The notes beneath the pieces were generated by a model. That model saw nothing but the letters and a program-made list of their open reading frames with translations, did no database searches and was not told the DNA's origin. A stretch of 64,000 nt of DNA, from the NCBI RefSeq assembly GCF_003086295.3, contig NC_092050.1, positions 155,130,699 to 155,194,698 on the forward strand. Reading direction: 5' to 3'. The first letter of the stretch is position 1. Each line of letters starts with the position of its first letter. Positions 33,771 to 45,696 of this stretch are shown piece by piece. The stretch is from Arachis hypogaea (Eukaryota > Streptophyta > Magnoliopsida > Fabales > Fabaceae). A program made the position numbers and the translations under genes.

Positions 33771-35630
33771 TTATTGTGTTGAGCGGTTTTGGAATTTCAT
33801 GCTGATGTTGTAACATTGTCGTGCCTCTTTATGATCTCCATGGATTGTTACAACCTGATCGTTCTGCAGTGGAAACTTTACACAGAGATGAACGGTAGAA
33901 ACAATGGCGCCGAACTTGTTCAAAAAAGGTCGGCCAAGGATGAGGTTATATGGACTGAAACAATCAACTACTAAATATTGAATATCATTAGTTTTTGAAA
34001 GAGGGTGCTCACCCAGTGTGGTATGTAACCACACTGATCCGAGTATTGGAACTCGTTCTCCTGAGAAGCCGACCAAGTCTCCTCCTGTGGACTGTAGCAT
34101 GTTGTCGCTGAGCTTCATCTTTTGAAATGTGGAGTAGAACAGAACATCGGCACTGCTCCCGGGATCCAAGAGCACTTTTTTCACTAACAGATCCCCTAGC
34201 TGTAGGGTGATTACCACAGGGTCGTCCAAGTTTTGTATACTGGAGTTGAAGTCCGCTTGTGTGAAAGTGACTTCTGGTTGTGGATTAGTGATTGCTACAT
34301 CTTGCTGTGGTCCGTTTACCGAGCATATTGCTCTGAACGATCTTTTCCTTGCCGAATTTGAGTATCCTCCACTAGCGTATCCTCCTGAAATGCAATTGAT
34401 TATACCTCGTGGTCTTTCATATTGGTTTGAGGATGCCTTCTCTTTTCCTCGGTTTTGTTCAGAGAGGTCGTTTGTTGTGGAGCTCGGGCCGCGCTTTTGG
34501 ATGTGACCACCAATATATTTGTCGAGGTGTCCCTGCCTTGCTAGTCGTTCTAAAAGATCTTTGGCGACCACGCAGTCATCGGTATTGTGGCCGTGTTTCT
34601 GGTGGAAAGCACAGTACTTCGATTTGTCCACGTTCTTTGCATCTTGGTAGGTACCGGCTTTTCTCGGTGGCTTGATCAGTTTTGAATTCAAGATCTCCTT
34701 GATTATGTCCTCTCTCTTAGTGTTAAACTGCGTATAAGAATCAAATCGAGGTGTTAGTTTAAAACTTTTCTTAGTGGTTGAGCTCTTATCGTCGTTGCGG
34801 AAGTGTGACTTGTCAGACTTCCGAGCTTGTCTGAGTTCCTCGATATCAATTTGTCCTTTTGCCTTCTCCCGAAATTCTGCTAGAGTCTTCGGCTTGGCTA
34901 CTGTGATTGTCTCCTGGAACTTTTCGGGCCGGAGACCGCTTTTAATTGCGTGCAGATGGACCTCGGGGTGAAGGTCTGGTATGCTGATTGCGACCTTGCT
35001 GAAGCGGGTCATGTAGTCCTTTAAGCTTTCGTTTGGTCCTTGCTTGATAGTGTTCAAGTAATCGGAATCATGCAAGTATATTGCGGATCCGGCGAAATGT
35101 TCTTCGAATAACTTCGCCAACTGGTGAAACCGTGAAATGGAACCTGCAGGCAAAGCACACAACCAATCAAGTGCAGGACCGTCTAAATAATTCAGAAAAC
35201 AACGACATAAAACTGTATCTAATGCACCGTTGACGATCATTATTGATCGGAACTTCTTTAGGAACTTCCTCGGGTCTCCGAGTCCATCATAAGGCATAAG
35301 GGTCAGCGGCAGAGTGAACCTCTTCGGTAGTTTGAAATTCATCACTTCTTCTGTGAAGGGACCTACAAGGTCGTCAGCCTCTTCTTTTTCATCTTCGGGC
35401 TGTTGCTCTTCGCCTCGAGCGGTCTCCGAAACATGAGAGGGTTGGGACTGATGTTCCTCGTCTTCTGCTTGCTGGCGATGAGCACCGTTGTGCTCAATCC
35501 GAGCATGATTTAGTTCAGCGATTTGGGCAGCCATTAGCTGGTTCTCGTCGGCCATTCGTTGATTGGCTTGTTGTAGCTCAGTTACGATTCACATGAGCTC
35601 GGACAGTGGAGGAGGCGGTACGTCAGCCAT
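33771..35630 (-). pseudogene. Gypsy gag-protease
   Basis: The natural start appears to be the ATG at 35630 (MADVPPPPLSELM), but TGA at 35589-35591 follows 13 codons later, in frame with the rest (IVTELQQANQRMADEN). From 35555 the frame is open for 594 residues: the retrotransposon gag core (LPYDGLGDPRKFLKKFRSI), a zinc-knuckle-like CAFHQKHGHNTDDC, then an aspartic protease with LLDPGSSADVLFYS (~residue 461) and YNLILGRPFLNKFGA. It ends at TAA 33771-33773. Pol continues in the same frame after that single stop, so gag and pol are divided by one codon. Confidence 0.9.
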
Positions 35631-35699
35631 GGATGCAGATGGAGGTAATGGGACCAAAAGAAAAAATATGATTTTCTCGGCCCCACGGTGGGCGCCAAT

Positions 35700-36186
35700 T
35701 GATCTTGCCTGGGAAATAGATCGGCTTCAACTCCTCGAGATCAGCCGAGCTATGTGCTGCAAAGCCGAACGTCTGTCTCCTAGAATCCGAGTTTCTTGTA
35801 TTCGTTGTTGGTATGAGAGCACGAGCAATACAAAAAGGGTGGAATGTACCTGCAAAGGCACTCCGAAGCTTAAGTCAGTGTGTATTATAGCTTACTTAGA
35901 AAAACTTAGGTCTTTAGAGATGTTCTACTTCCCTTTTATATGTGACGAGTTCTTTATCAGTTATATTTTCGGCGCTAACGTTCGAATAAGTGATATCGTA
36001 ACCGACCTTATTTTGTCGTTGGAACGTCGGTTATGATGGAAACATTAATGTTGCTGAGTTATAGCTCATAATTCCGAATAGTAACGGAAAATGACGAAAT
36101 ATGTCATATGTTGTTAATGGTTATGGGACCGAGTTATAACGCACAATAATAACGACCATTAATATGAGGTAATGATGACCATATCA
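35700..36186 (-). repeat. 5' LTR of the gypsy element
   Basis: 487 bp from TGATCTTGCCTGGGAAATAG to GATGACCATATCA. On the minus strand the primer-binding-like TTGGCGCCCACCGTGGGG (35682-35699) follows it directly. It should hold the promoter for the sense transcript. Confidence 0.93.
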
Positions 36187-36191
36187 ATATG

Positions 36192-37053
36192 TATTTTGAT
36201 TTTGATTGTAGATCTTAAATTAGTACATTTTAATTATTTCTTTATATATATTTTAATTGTAGCATTTAATAAATTAAAGTGTTAGATTTTGATTTTAACA
36301 TTAATTAATTAATAGAAATGACGTTGAAAATTTTTTATTCATTCTTAATATTGGAAACTAAATTCATAATATTCTTTTAGTTATAAATAAATAAATACTT
36401 TTAATATTCTATCTTAATTATATCTTAACTTGGTATTTTAACAAATTGCTGATCGATTATAATAAGATCCTAGAAGAAGCCACCAAAGCTTTCTAGGTCT
36501 GCAATGTACGATAGCAATTAAAGTAAATTTCACGACACCCCAATCAACATTTCTTTTAATTTTTTAGTTCAATCGTTATTCACTTCAGTTTAATTTAATT
36601 TTTATGTTTAAGTAAAAGTTTCACAGTATTACCACCCATAAGTTTTGTATTCAATTTCTGAAACAACAATGCATAATTGATAAAATTTATACTTCATAGC
36701 TAGAAAAAATTAAGCTTAAATTTATCAATAAAAATTAGACCATAATTTATTTGATATAGATAAAAGACAACTATTTAGAACAAATTATTCTCTTTAAATA
36801 AATTATATATAACTAATACTTAAAATTTAGAATAATTTATTCATATCTAACTCAAACCCTAAAATTTAAAAATTATACACTAAAATTTACATAATTTATA
36901 ATTTAATAGAACAAAATATATATGATATATAAAAAATCAATGATCAAAATTTATATTTTTTAGCAAAAAATAAACCAACATCAAATTATATTTAATATTC
37001 CAAAACAAAAAATAAGCCCACTAAATTAAAATTCAAGAGTTTAAAATAGCATA
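36192..37053. other. AT-rich intergenic stretch
   Basis: I see no gene or defined repeat here. Confidence 0.5.
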
Positions 37054-37623
37054 TGTTACGAACTCACATGGTTCAGCCCGATTACTCGGCCGGTCGGGAA
37101 CACCACCTCCGATCCGAGCCCGAACCATCATGATAGGATAACCCGACGGGTCGGTCTCCCGCGCCCGACCCGAAGTACGCGCAACTTGCCACTACGCGGC
37201 TCAAGTCACCACGCCCTGCAAACCGGTCGGGTCGGCATCCTCGGGACAGCACCCGAAACCCCGACCCGAAGTCCGGAACGACCTGCTCTTCCCATATGGA
37301 CTAGGACAGCTCACGGAAGCTTCTTGGCCAATGGAGTAGGTCATTTATGGGCCCGCCCAAGTACAGTATATAAAAGGAGAGGTCAGCTATCCTCCCAAGA
37401 TACGTAACATCTTACCTATTTTGGCTATCACCTCGTACGGACACTGACTTGATCGTCGGAGTGTCCTTGCAGGTGGCCGCCCCCTCTCGTCATACCTCCT
37501 CCGGCATCCCCAGCTCACGTTTTGCATCTCTGCATCAACTCCGAGTGAACCCAGGGTCTCGCCCATTCACCCGCTGACCATCACCCGATCCGCTGAGAAC
37601 CCAGGATTTCCAAGCAACGAACA
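37054..37623 (+). mobile_element. Isolated GC-rich LTR, probably gypsy
   Basis: 570 bp from TGTTACGAACTCAC to AGCAACGAACA, far richer in GC than its surroundings. It has a clear TATATAAAAGG at 37367-37377. TTGGTGTCATCA just after it looks like the start of a primer-binding site, so a few internal bases may remain. No second LTR, coding part or clear target duplication is seen. It is a solo or truncated LTR. A 73-codon frame inside it is not a gene. Confidence 0.7.
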
Positions 37624-38322
37624 TTGGTGTCATCAAAATTATGATGCTATCACTATTATTTATCCAATCAATCAACTATAAAATATAAATAGTTTTTATT
37701 TTTTAAAATCTTAGAAGATATAAATGCAATGACCTTTTGAGTTATATGGCTAAGATTTAAAGATGATTTTTTAAATACATATTAATTGGTAAAATTTTAT
37801 ATTCTTATGAATTATTTTTATAAATTAAAAAAATAAAATTACTAATATCTATCAGAATAATTATACCTCTCTATCAACATAGATTTAATAAATATATAAA
37901 AATTTGTATTTTAAAATTTAAAATTTAAAATTTAAAATTAATTTTATTTTAATTTTTTTAAATATTTAAATAAAATATAATTTTAACAAAAGGCTTCTAC
38001 AATTACAGAAAATATATATTATTTGATCTTGGTGTATAAATTTTATAAGAGATGAGAAACAAAAAAAAATAATCTTGATTTATATAATTTAATACTTTGA
38101 GTACTGTATTTTTTTATTTGTAATTTGGTCTCACTTTTAATAATAAATACAAATAAAAAATTTATTACATGCATATTTATATTTTTTAAATTATACTGTG
38201 AAATGATAAATTAAATTTTTTTTATTTATGATATTATTTAAATAGTATATACCATTAATTATTTGTTTTGTAATTATTTTTTTAGATAAATATTAGTTTT
38301 ACTATTTGTTTTCATACTCAAC
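37624..38322. other. AT-rich intergenic stretch
   Basis: No gene. TTTAAAATTTAAAATTTAAA runs lie at about 37908-37935. Confidence 0.5.
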
Positions 38323-38530
38323 GTAAACCGCTGCTACCTCCAGCGGTTTACGCACGTGTCCCAATACACATAAATCGCTATTGCCAGTAGCGGTTTATGG
38401 CCAAACATCAACAAACAGAAACCGCGACAGCCTCTATCGATTTCTGTGTTTTTCCATTCACATGTAATCCGCTACTCGCTATAGCGGATTATGTGTTTCG
38501 ATAAACCGCTACTGGCAGTAGCGATTTCTA
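38323..38530. repeat. Cluster of five successive inverted repeats with an AACCGCT/AGCGGTT core
   Basis: The hairpins are: 38323-38351 (GTAAACCGCTG / CAGCGGTTTAC, perfect 11 bp); 38370-38398 (ATAAATCGCTA / TAGCGGTTTAT); 38416-38445 (CAGAAACCG / CGATTTCTG); 38464-38492 (GTAATCCGCTA / TAGCGGATTAT); 38501-38530 (AAACCGCTACTG / CAGTAGCGATTT). They are spaced about 36-48 bp apart. The cluster is probably part of a repeat that ends at ATTACCCC (38625), where homology to 6785 begins. No coding frame is present. Confidence 0.75.
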
Positions 38531-38669
38531 TAAATATATGAAACAATGTATTTGCGTCTATATTTTTGAAACAATGCAATTGCGTAAATTTGAGGGGCAA
38601 ACAATTTATTTATGTAAATTACCCCTACTCTTATGATTCTTTGGATTTTATAATATAAATGAAAATAAA

Positions 38670-39498
38670 GAGTAAAGTATCATTTTTGTCCCCAATGTTT
38701 GGGGTAAGTCCCAAAGTTGTCCCTAACATTTCAAAATTGACTCAATGTTGTCCTACTGTTAGGGATCCGTTAATAGAATTGACGGCAGGACAAATTGAGA
38801 CGATTTTGAAACGTTATGGACTTAAATAGAACGAAAATATTGGGGACAAAAATGATACATAGAAATAAATTTTAATTTTTTCCTTCAATAATATCAATTT
38901 TTTACTATACATAGTATTCAATTATTTTTTAATCCCATCTAAGTAAATTACACTTAATCATATTACTTTCATTTTAAATAAATTAATTTTTTTATAATTT
39001 TACTCTTAAAGATTTTTAGTTATCATGAAATGTTTGTAGAATGACTAGTATATAAACTTGTAGAAAAAAAAATAATATATATACAATAAAATATAAATTA
39101 TACCTTTTGTCTCTAATGTATCAAAATTCTTTAAAATTATAAAAAAATAAATTTATTTAAATTGAAAGTAATGTGATTAAGTGTAATTTATTTAGATATA
39201 ATTAAAAAATAATTGAATACTATGTACAGTAAAAAATTAATATTAGAAAAGATAAAATTAAATTAAAATTTATTTTTATATATCGTTTTTGTCCCTAACG
39301 TTTTCGTCCTATTTAAGTCCCAAACGTTTCAAAATCGTCTCAATTTTGTCCCGCCGTCAATTCTGTTAATGGATTCCTAACAGCAGGACAACATTGAGTC
39401 AATTTTAAAACGTTAGGGACTTAAATAGGACGATTAAAACGTTGGGGACAATTTTAGGACTTACCTGAAACGTTAGGGACAAAAACGATACTTTACTC
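38670..39498. mobile_element. Mutator-like foldback element, 829 bp
   Basis: The ends GAGTAAAGTATC(A/G)TTTTTG and the matching right end are part of inverted arms of nearly 400 bp that meet in an AT-rich centre near 39075. The arms contain GACTCAATGTTGTCCT and AATTGACGGC in both halves. The 9-bp duplication GAAAATAAA flanks it (38661-38669 and 39499-39507), typical of Mutator-like elements. The unoccupied relative is at about 6823-6840 (AATGAAAATAAAAAAGAAGC). It is non-autonomous with no coding sequence. Confidence 0.88.
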
Positions 39499-39515
39499 GA
39501 AAATAAAAGAAAGCT

Positions 39516-39702
39516 TGTGAAAATTATGAAAAAGTGAAAGAGTTGAAAGCAATTGAAAGAAAGAGAGAGCAGAGATTAATTTCTGAGATGAGTAATATTG
39601 ATCTAAAATTGTTGCAGAGCGATCCTTTGTTTACACTAAAGGTTCTATATTTATAGTGATAGCATGCCCTATGTAACTTTAATAGTGTCTATATTCTCTA
39701 CA
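39516..39702 (-). repeat. 3' LTR of the copia element
   Basis: 187 bp from TGTGAAAATTATGAAAAAG to TATTCTCTACA. Near-identical to 43964-44150. Confidence 0.93.
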
Positions 39703-42700
39703 CCGCCCCCCTCAAACTAAGGGTGGGATTTGGTTGCACCCTTAGTTTGTCCATGAACACAGTAAATGAGGGAGCTGATAATGGTTTCGTCAAAATATCA
39801 ACGACTTGAGCATGAGACGGTATGTGAACAATGTTTAGCAATCCTCTTTGAACATGATCATGAATGAAATGGAGATCAACCTCGAAGTGCTTGCTTCTGC
39901 TATGCATAACTGAGTTTGCAACAAGAAGAACAACACCTAAATTGTCACAAAACAAAGTGGGAGCAACGGGAGAAGAAACACGAATTTCTCGTAGAAGCTT
40001 TTGAATCCAAACTAACTCAGTTGCTGTGTCTGCCAAGCAACGGTACTCTGCCTCAGTAGATGAACGACTTACAGCTTTTTGCTTTCGGCTGCTCCAAAAG
40101 ATTGGATTGCACCCAAGGTAAATACAGTAGCCACTTATTGAACATCGATCATCAAGGTCTGTGGCCCACTTGGCATCTGAAAAGGCAAGAAGACGAAGAT
40201 CAGAGGATTTAGAAAATTGAATACCATAATTAATCTTACCTGAGAGATAACGCAAAATGCGTTTGACTGCCTTCCAATGATGAATCATGGGTGAATGCAT
40301 GAATTGGCTAACTTTGTTGACTGAATATGCAATTTCAGGATGAGTGAGAGTTGCATATTGAAGGCCTCCTACTATTGATCGATAGAGACTAGGATCATCA
40401 AAGGAATTTGAACCCTGCAGTATTAGTTTTTCAGAAGAAAGCATAGGTGTGGGCATTGAATGTGACTTATCCATAGATGCCTTTTTAAGAAGATCACAAA
40501 TATAGGTAGTTTGTGAGATATGTAAGTCTCTTAAAGGCAAAAAATTAAATTGCATGCCTAAAAAATAATGCAGTGTCCCTAAGTCCTTTAAAGAGAATAT
40601 TTGATTCAATTGAGAGATAATAGACTCTATTTCAGATTTATCATTACCTGTGATGACTATGTCATCAACATAAGTAAGAAGAAAAAGAGTAGAAGAAGTT
40701 GTAAAATGAACAAATAAGGAAGGATCGGATGAAGTATTTCGAAAACCAAACATGGATAGAGTACTGCACAGTTTAGAAAACCAGGCCCTGGGAGCCTGCT
40801 TGAGACCATAAATGGCCTTATCAAGTTTACATACTAAGTCAGAATCAGAATTGAAGAGGCCAGGAGGTGGTGCCATGTACACATTCTCAGTTAGATCTCC
40901 ATTGAGAAATGCGTTGTTAAAATCAAATTGCCTAAGAGACCAACCTTTAGATAAAGCCAAAGATAAAATGACTCTAATCGTTGTTGGCCTAATGACCGGG
41001 CTAAAGATTTGAGAATAATCGATGCCCTCAATTTGATGGCATCCTTTGGCCACAAGGCGAGCCTTATATTTTTTAATAGAGTTATCAGGTCCACGCTTAA
41101 TGGCAAACACCCATTTAGACCCAATAATGGTGGAATTGGGTGGTGGGTGGACTAAATGCCAAGTTTTGTTTTTCATGAGAGCAATATATTCCTCTTTCAT
41201 AGCTTGAAGCCAATGAGAGGAGTGCATAGCTTGAGAAACTGTCCTGGGAATATTATTAACCAAGTCAAGATGATTAGAATGTGCAATAAGAGCCTTAGGC
41301 TTAGAGATACCAGACTTGGAACGAGTTACCATAGCATGAGTATTGTGAGAAGATGAAGATTCTATGATAGGTAACCTTGGAGGCTCAATTTCAAAACCAG
41401 AAATTGATACTGGTGCAGAATCTGTAGTAACTGTTTCAGAAGGTGATTGATTAATAGTTGATGAAGCATTGTTAGTTAAAGGAGGGGAATTTGTATTAGA
41501 GTTAGGAAGTAGAGTTGAAGTAGGTGGAGCTGAACTTTGGGTACAAGATAACTGCGATGTAGGAGAATTTGAAACAGGAATCTGAGGTAACATCTCATGC
41601 TCATAAAAAGAGATTAGCGATGAATTAGAGATAACATTCTTATGAAAAAATGAAGGAAAAGGAAAAATATTTTCATCAAAAATAACATTACGTGCAATAA
41701 CAACTGTACCATCTTGTTTTAAACATTTAAACCCTTTTGAGAAAGGAGCATAACCAAGAAAAATGTGTTGTTCAGACCTATAGTCTAATTTATGTTTATT
41801 AAAGGGTCTTAAGTTTGGATAACAAGCACACCCAAAAACCTTTAAAATAGAATAATCAGGGGGCTTGAAATGAAGAACCCCAAAGGGTAATTTCATATTA
41901 AGTATCCTAGTGGGCAATCGATTGATAAGAAAAGTAGCAGTCAAGAAGGCATCCTCCCAATATTCCATTGACAAATGTGCAGCAACAAGAAGCGTAAGTC
42001 CCATTTCACAAATATGTCTATGCTTCCTCTCTACAACACCTTGTTGTTGGTGAGTATGAGGGCATGACAATCTATGAATGATGCCATTGATATTGAGAAA
42101 GGTTTTGAATTCATTTGATAAGAATTCTTTAGCATTATCCGTTTGAATAGATTTAAGAATTTGACCTATCTGAGTTTCCATCATGGATTTGTATTGTTGT
42201 AAGATGGTAAACAATTGAGACTTGGTAGTTAATAAGTAAATACATGTGTATCTAGTAAAGACATCTACAATACTCAAGTAATAACGAAAACCAGAACGAG
42301 ATATAGAAGGAGCAGGGCCCCAAACATCCAAGAAAACCAATTGTAAGGGTGCAGTATAAGTGGTTTCAGAATAGGAAAAAGATAAAGTATGCATTTTCCC
42401 TTTACAACATGCTTCACAAACAAAAGATGCTGAATCAACTGTATTAGAAAATAGAAGATTACACTTTTTAAGAACAGATTCAACAATCATTGGAGATAGA
42501 TGGCCTAGGCGTTTATGCCACAACTCCAAATTTGTCCTACAAGTGGCTAAAAAAGTATGAAAGTTTGAATTATCATAACATGGTTTTGGAATACAAAATT
42601 GATCATACACATATAGCCCATGTTTAAGTTGTCCCTGAAGGAGCACTTACTTGGTATCCTGTGATTTAACCACACAATGAAATGGATGAAATTCAAAGAA

Positions 42701-42735
42701 GACATTATTGTCCAGACAGAATCTTGAAACACTAA
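39703..42735 (-). pseudogene. Copia pol: integrase, reverse transcriptase, RNase H
   Basis: The 982-residue open part starts at 42646 and overlaps the LTR end by a few bases. A TAA stands just before it (SQDTK, stop, VLLQGQ), and a missing base near 42737 breaks the link to gag-protease. Domains in order: GAG-pre-integrase (LWHKRLGHLSP, CEACCKGKMH); integrase core (DVWGPAPSISRSGFRYY, SIQTDNAKEF, QGVVERKHRHICEM); RT (KARLVAKGCHQIEGIDY, FDFNNAFLNGDL, LTYVDDIVITG); RNase H (SDAKWATDLDDRCSISGY, SRSSTEAEYR, SKHFEVDLHFIHD). Catalytic residues look intact, so only the two upstream breaks disable it. Confidence 0.92.
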
Positions 42736-43937
42736 TTATAAGTTTTTAGCTATTTGAGGAATATGCAAAAGATTCTTTAAAATGAAAACATGATTGTTGG
42801 ATGAATTCTGAATATATGAATAACCAGATTTAGAGATAGGCAAACCTGAACCATTGGCTATGTATAATTGATCGAGTCCTGTGTAATCTGAGGGTGAAAT
42901 CAAACCGGATGCGTCATTAATGAGGTGGTGAGAGGCACCAGAATCAGGATACCAGGACATATCTGAATTTTGAGAAGAAGATGCAAGAAATGATTGTGGC
43001 TGATGAAATGAAGCTAGTGGAGGAGGTGGTTGATTGATTGATGGGGAGGAGTTTGACGAATTTGTAGTAGAAACTCCCTGGAAATTATGATCAAATCGAA
43101 AGAAGCATTGAAGGGCGGTGTGTCCAATTCTACTACAAACCTGACAAATCTGCCTATTATTGAGTTGCCAAGAGCTTCTGCCTCCACGAGAGAATCTGCC
43201 ACCTCTAGCACTCCTTCTACCTCCATAGGGACGATTAGAGTTTCTTGGATTTGAAAAATTTGTTTGAGCAAGATTTGCTTGAACCATTGTTAAAGAATTC
43301 TGTTTGAATTTTTCAATGGTGTCTTCATGAGATACGAGGAGATTTGCAACCTCTCCCAAGCTAAACAATTCAGGTTTAGTTTGGATGAGGCTGATGCAGC
43401 TAGAAAACTCTTCTGGCAAGCCTTTACAAATAGTCTCAATGTAATCTTCATGGCTAAGCTGAAAACCAATTGCTATTAACGAGTCTGCAATTTTCTTAAT
43501 TTTTGACAAATACTCAGATATAGTAAGGTTCTTTTTCTTAGTGATCTTCAATTGATTCTTCAATTGCTTGATCTTTGTTTTAGTTGATTCTGCAGAATAG
43601 TCTTGAAGTTTCTGCCAAATCTCCAATGCTGATTTACAATGAACAATTCGATTCTTGAAGGAAGAATCGACAGATGCTAAGAACCAAGAACACAGATTAT
43701 AGTCTTGTTGCATCCATTCTGAATATATTGAAGAAATCTTGCCAGCAGTCGTTGTTTCTTCAGATTCAAATTTAGCAGGCACCTTCCCTTCAATTATGTG
43801 ATCTTCCAGATTCTGTCCTTTGATTGTGAAGAGTGCTTGTTGCTGCCATGTAACAAAATTTGTTTCTTCAAGCTAAGCTTATCCAAGATAGGAGCAAGAA
43901 AATTTTTTTTATTTGCTGAATTTATAGGTAAAGCCAT
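42736..43937 (-). pseudogene. Copia gag-protease, frameshifted
   Basis: The start is likely the ATG at 43937 (MALPINSANKKNFLAPIL). A frameshift near 43870 follows, before the frame with ETNFVTWQQQAL. From 43782 it is open for 348 residues: the copia gag core (NRIVHCKSALEIWQKLQDYS), an RG-rich stretch, zinc knuckle CQVCSRIGHTALQC (~residue 214) and protease site SWYPDSGASHHL (~276). It ends HIPQIAKNL with a stop at 42736, caused by one missing base before the next protease or pol segment (ISVSRFCLD). Confidence 0.88.
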
Positions 43938-43963
43938 GGATTAAACCAATGCTCTGGATACCA

Positions 43964-44150
43964 TGTGAAAATTATGAAAAAGTGAAAGAGTTGAAAGCAA
44001 TTGAAAGAAAGAGAAAGTAGAGATTAATTTCTGAGATGAGTAATATTGATCTAAAATTGTTGCAAAGCGATCCTTTGTTTACACTAAAGGTTCTATATTT
44101 ATAGTGATAGCATGCCCTATGTAACTTCACTAGTGTCTATATTCTCTACA
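43964..44150 (-). repeat. 5' LTR of the copia element
   Basis: 187 bp. The primer-binding site TGGTATCCAGAGC (43953-43965 on the plus coordinates) adjoins it on the minus strand. It holds a TATA-like CTATAAATATAG. Confidence 0.92.
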
Positions 44151-44155
44151 AAGCT

Positions 44156-45696
44156 ATAAAAAAAAGTGTTAAAGGATTTTAATAAATATAAAAGATATTA
44201 GAATATAAATAAATATTTTTTAATATAGAATACTTTAAAATAAAAGTGCAATATTTTATTTTTTAAAAAATAAATATAAAATATATAAATACATAAAAAT
44301 ATAAATATTTTTTATTCATGAAGACTAATTATTATGTTGTAAATTTTATAATGGTAAAAATTCATATTAAAATGTTATTTTTAATTACAATATATTAAAT
44401 ATAAAATAATTAAATTTTATTTTACATTTGACAAACACAATTCTGAATATTGAATAGTAAATAAATTTGGGTAATGTATGCTCATAAATTATATTACGGT
44501 AGTTAGCTATTTAATTTAATTCATATATCATCAATTTAATCAGTTATACATATGACAAAAAGTTATATTATGCAATATATTTATTTATTATGAATTTCTT
44601 TTCATGCTCGTATAAAGCACAGATCCATACACTAATATTTAAAAAAATATGGTTTCTAACCATTTAAAACGTAATTTATTTTTTATAATATGTTAATTTT
44701 TAATTAGTTAATTTTTTTATTTAATCGCTAACTGCACTATTAATTTGGATTTTTTAAATTTAACAAAAGTTAATATTTAGGATCACTTTGTAATTAAGTT
44801 ATTCTTTAAACGTATGCCCTTATTGTATAATTAAGTTTATTTTTTAAAACTTCTTCACCTCTCCTTTTTTTTTTTTTCCATCTCTTGTTCCTCTACTTTT
44901 TATATCTTTAAAAGTTCCTCTACTTTTTATATCTTTAAAAATTAGATAATGATATATCTAATTACGTAAGGTTTCTACATTTAATTTTTTTTAATTATTT
45001 TATTGTTAAACGATTGTTAAGGTTACAAGTATGAAGAGTATAAAAAATTAGTCCCGCCTCGAATAGTAAAGAGTATATAAAATAAAATACCTGTTAATTT
45101 GATGTTTTAAAATTTTGAGTTAGGTGTACCATTTTTTCATTTTGATTCAATACTAAATAAAGCAAATTTGAGCTGATTTTTTATTATTTTCTTAACATTA
45201 CTGTCTTTTCGAATCATATCATTTTGATTCAACCTCCAAAATTCTTTTTTATTTTATTTGCCAAACAACGCAGTACAAATAATGATAAATTAAGATCTCT
45301 TTTAAGTCAACGTTGCACAAATAATAATAAATTGAAATCTCTTTTAAGATTCATTTACTTTACTAATTTGTACGGGCAAAATATTAATGACAAGTAGTTA
45401 TTTTTAGCTTTGATTTTTTATTATCTCCCTAATATTATTGTTTTTTAAATCATATCATTTTAATTTAACCTCAAAAATTCTTTTTGTATTTTATTTGCCC
45501 AATAATGTAGCATAAATAATGATAAATTGATATCTCTTTTAAGATTCATTTACTTTACTATTTTATACATACAAAACATTAATGACAAGTAGTTTTTTCA
45601 ACTTAGGTTTTTTATTTTTTTTACACTAGTAGAATTTAATATTATTTAGGAATAAACTAAGCATAATGAGTAATAATTATACATTTATATGTTTGT
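44156..45696. other. Upstream region of F-box A2
   Basis: There is no gene. A relic TRIM-type LTR (TGTTAAGGTTACAAGTATGA) lies at about 45015-45150, as before A1. The tandem TTCCTCTACTTTTTATATCT occurs twice at about 44890-44933, a 29-bp duplication absent from copy 1. Confidence 0.6.

Larger units (their letters stand above)
27347..36186 (-). mobile_element. Complete Ty3/gypsy retrotransposon, Tat clade
   Basis: 8840 bp on the minus strand with two 487-bp LTRs and the 5-bp target duplication ATATG (27342-27346 and 36187-36191). A primer-binding-like TTGGCGCCCACCGTGGGG lies directly inside the right (5') LTR, and a purine tract CTTGGGGGCTG directly inside the left (3') LTR. The order gag, protease, RT, RNase H, second RNase H, integrase places it in the Tat clade, since the dual RNase H is diagnostic. 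A spliced gene runs antisense between pol and the 3' LTR. By hand count the LTRs differ at about 15 of 487 sites (3%). Nonsense codons in gag and pol make it non-autonomous now. Confidence 0.93.
39516..44150 (-). mobile_element. Complete Ty1/copia retrotransposon, 4635 bp
   Basis: Minus strand, with 187-bp LTRs at 39516-39702 and 43964-44150 and the target duplication AAGCT (39511-39515 and 44151-44155). The primer-binding site TGGTATCCAGAGC, initiator-Met type with one extra C, follows the right LTR. The purine tract TTTGAGGGGGGCGG precedes the left LTR. The short LTRs suggest the Ale lineage (inference). The LTRs differ at about 5 of 187 sites by hand count. It is inserted 12 bp from the Mutator-like element, into sequence related to 6840. 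Confidence 0.93.

Noticed and set aside
37186..37407. Arg/Pro-rich ORF of 73 codons
   Set aside because: Lies inside a GC-rich LTR and spans its TATA region; no family resemblance.
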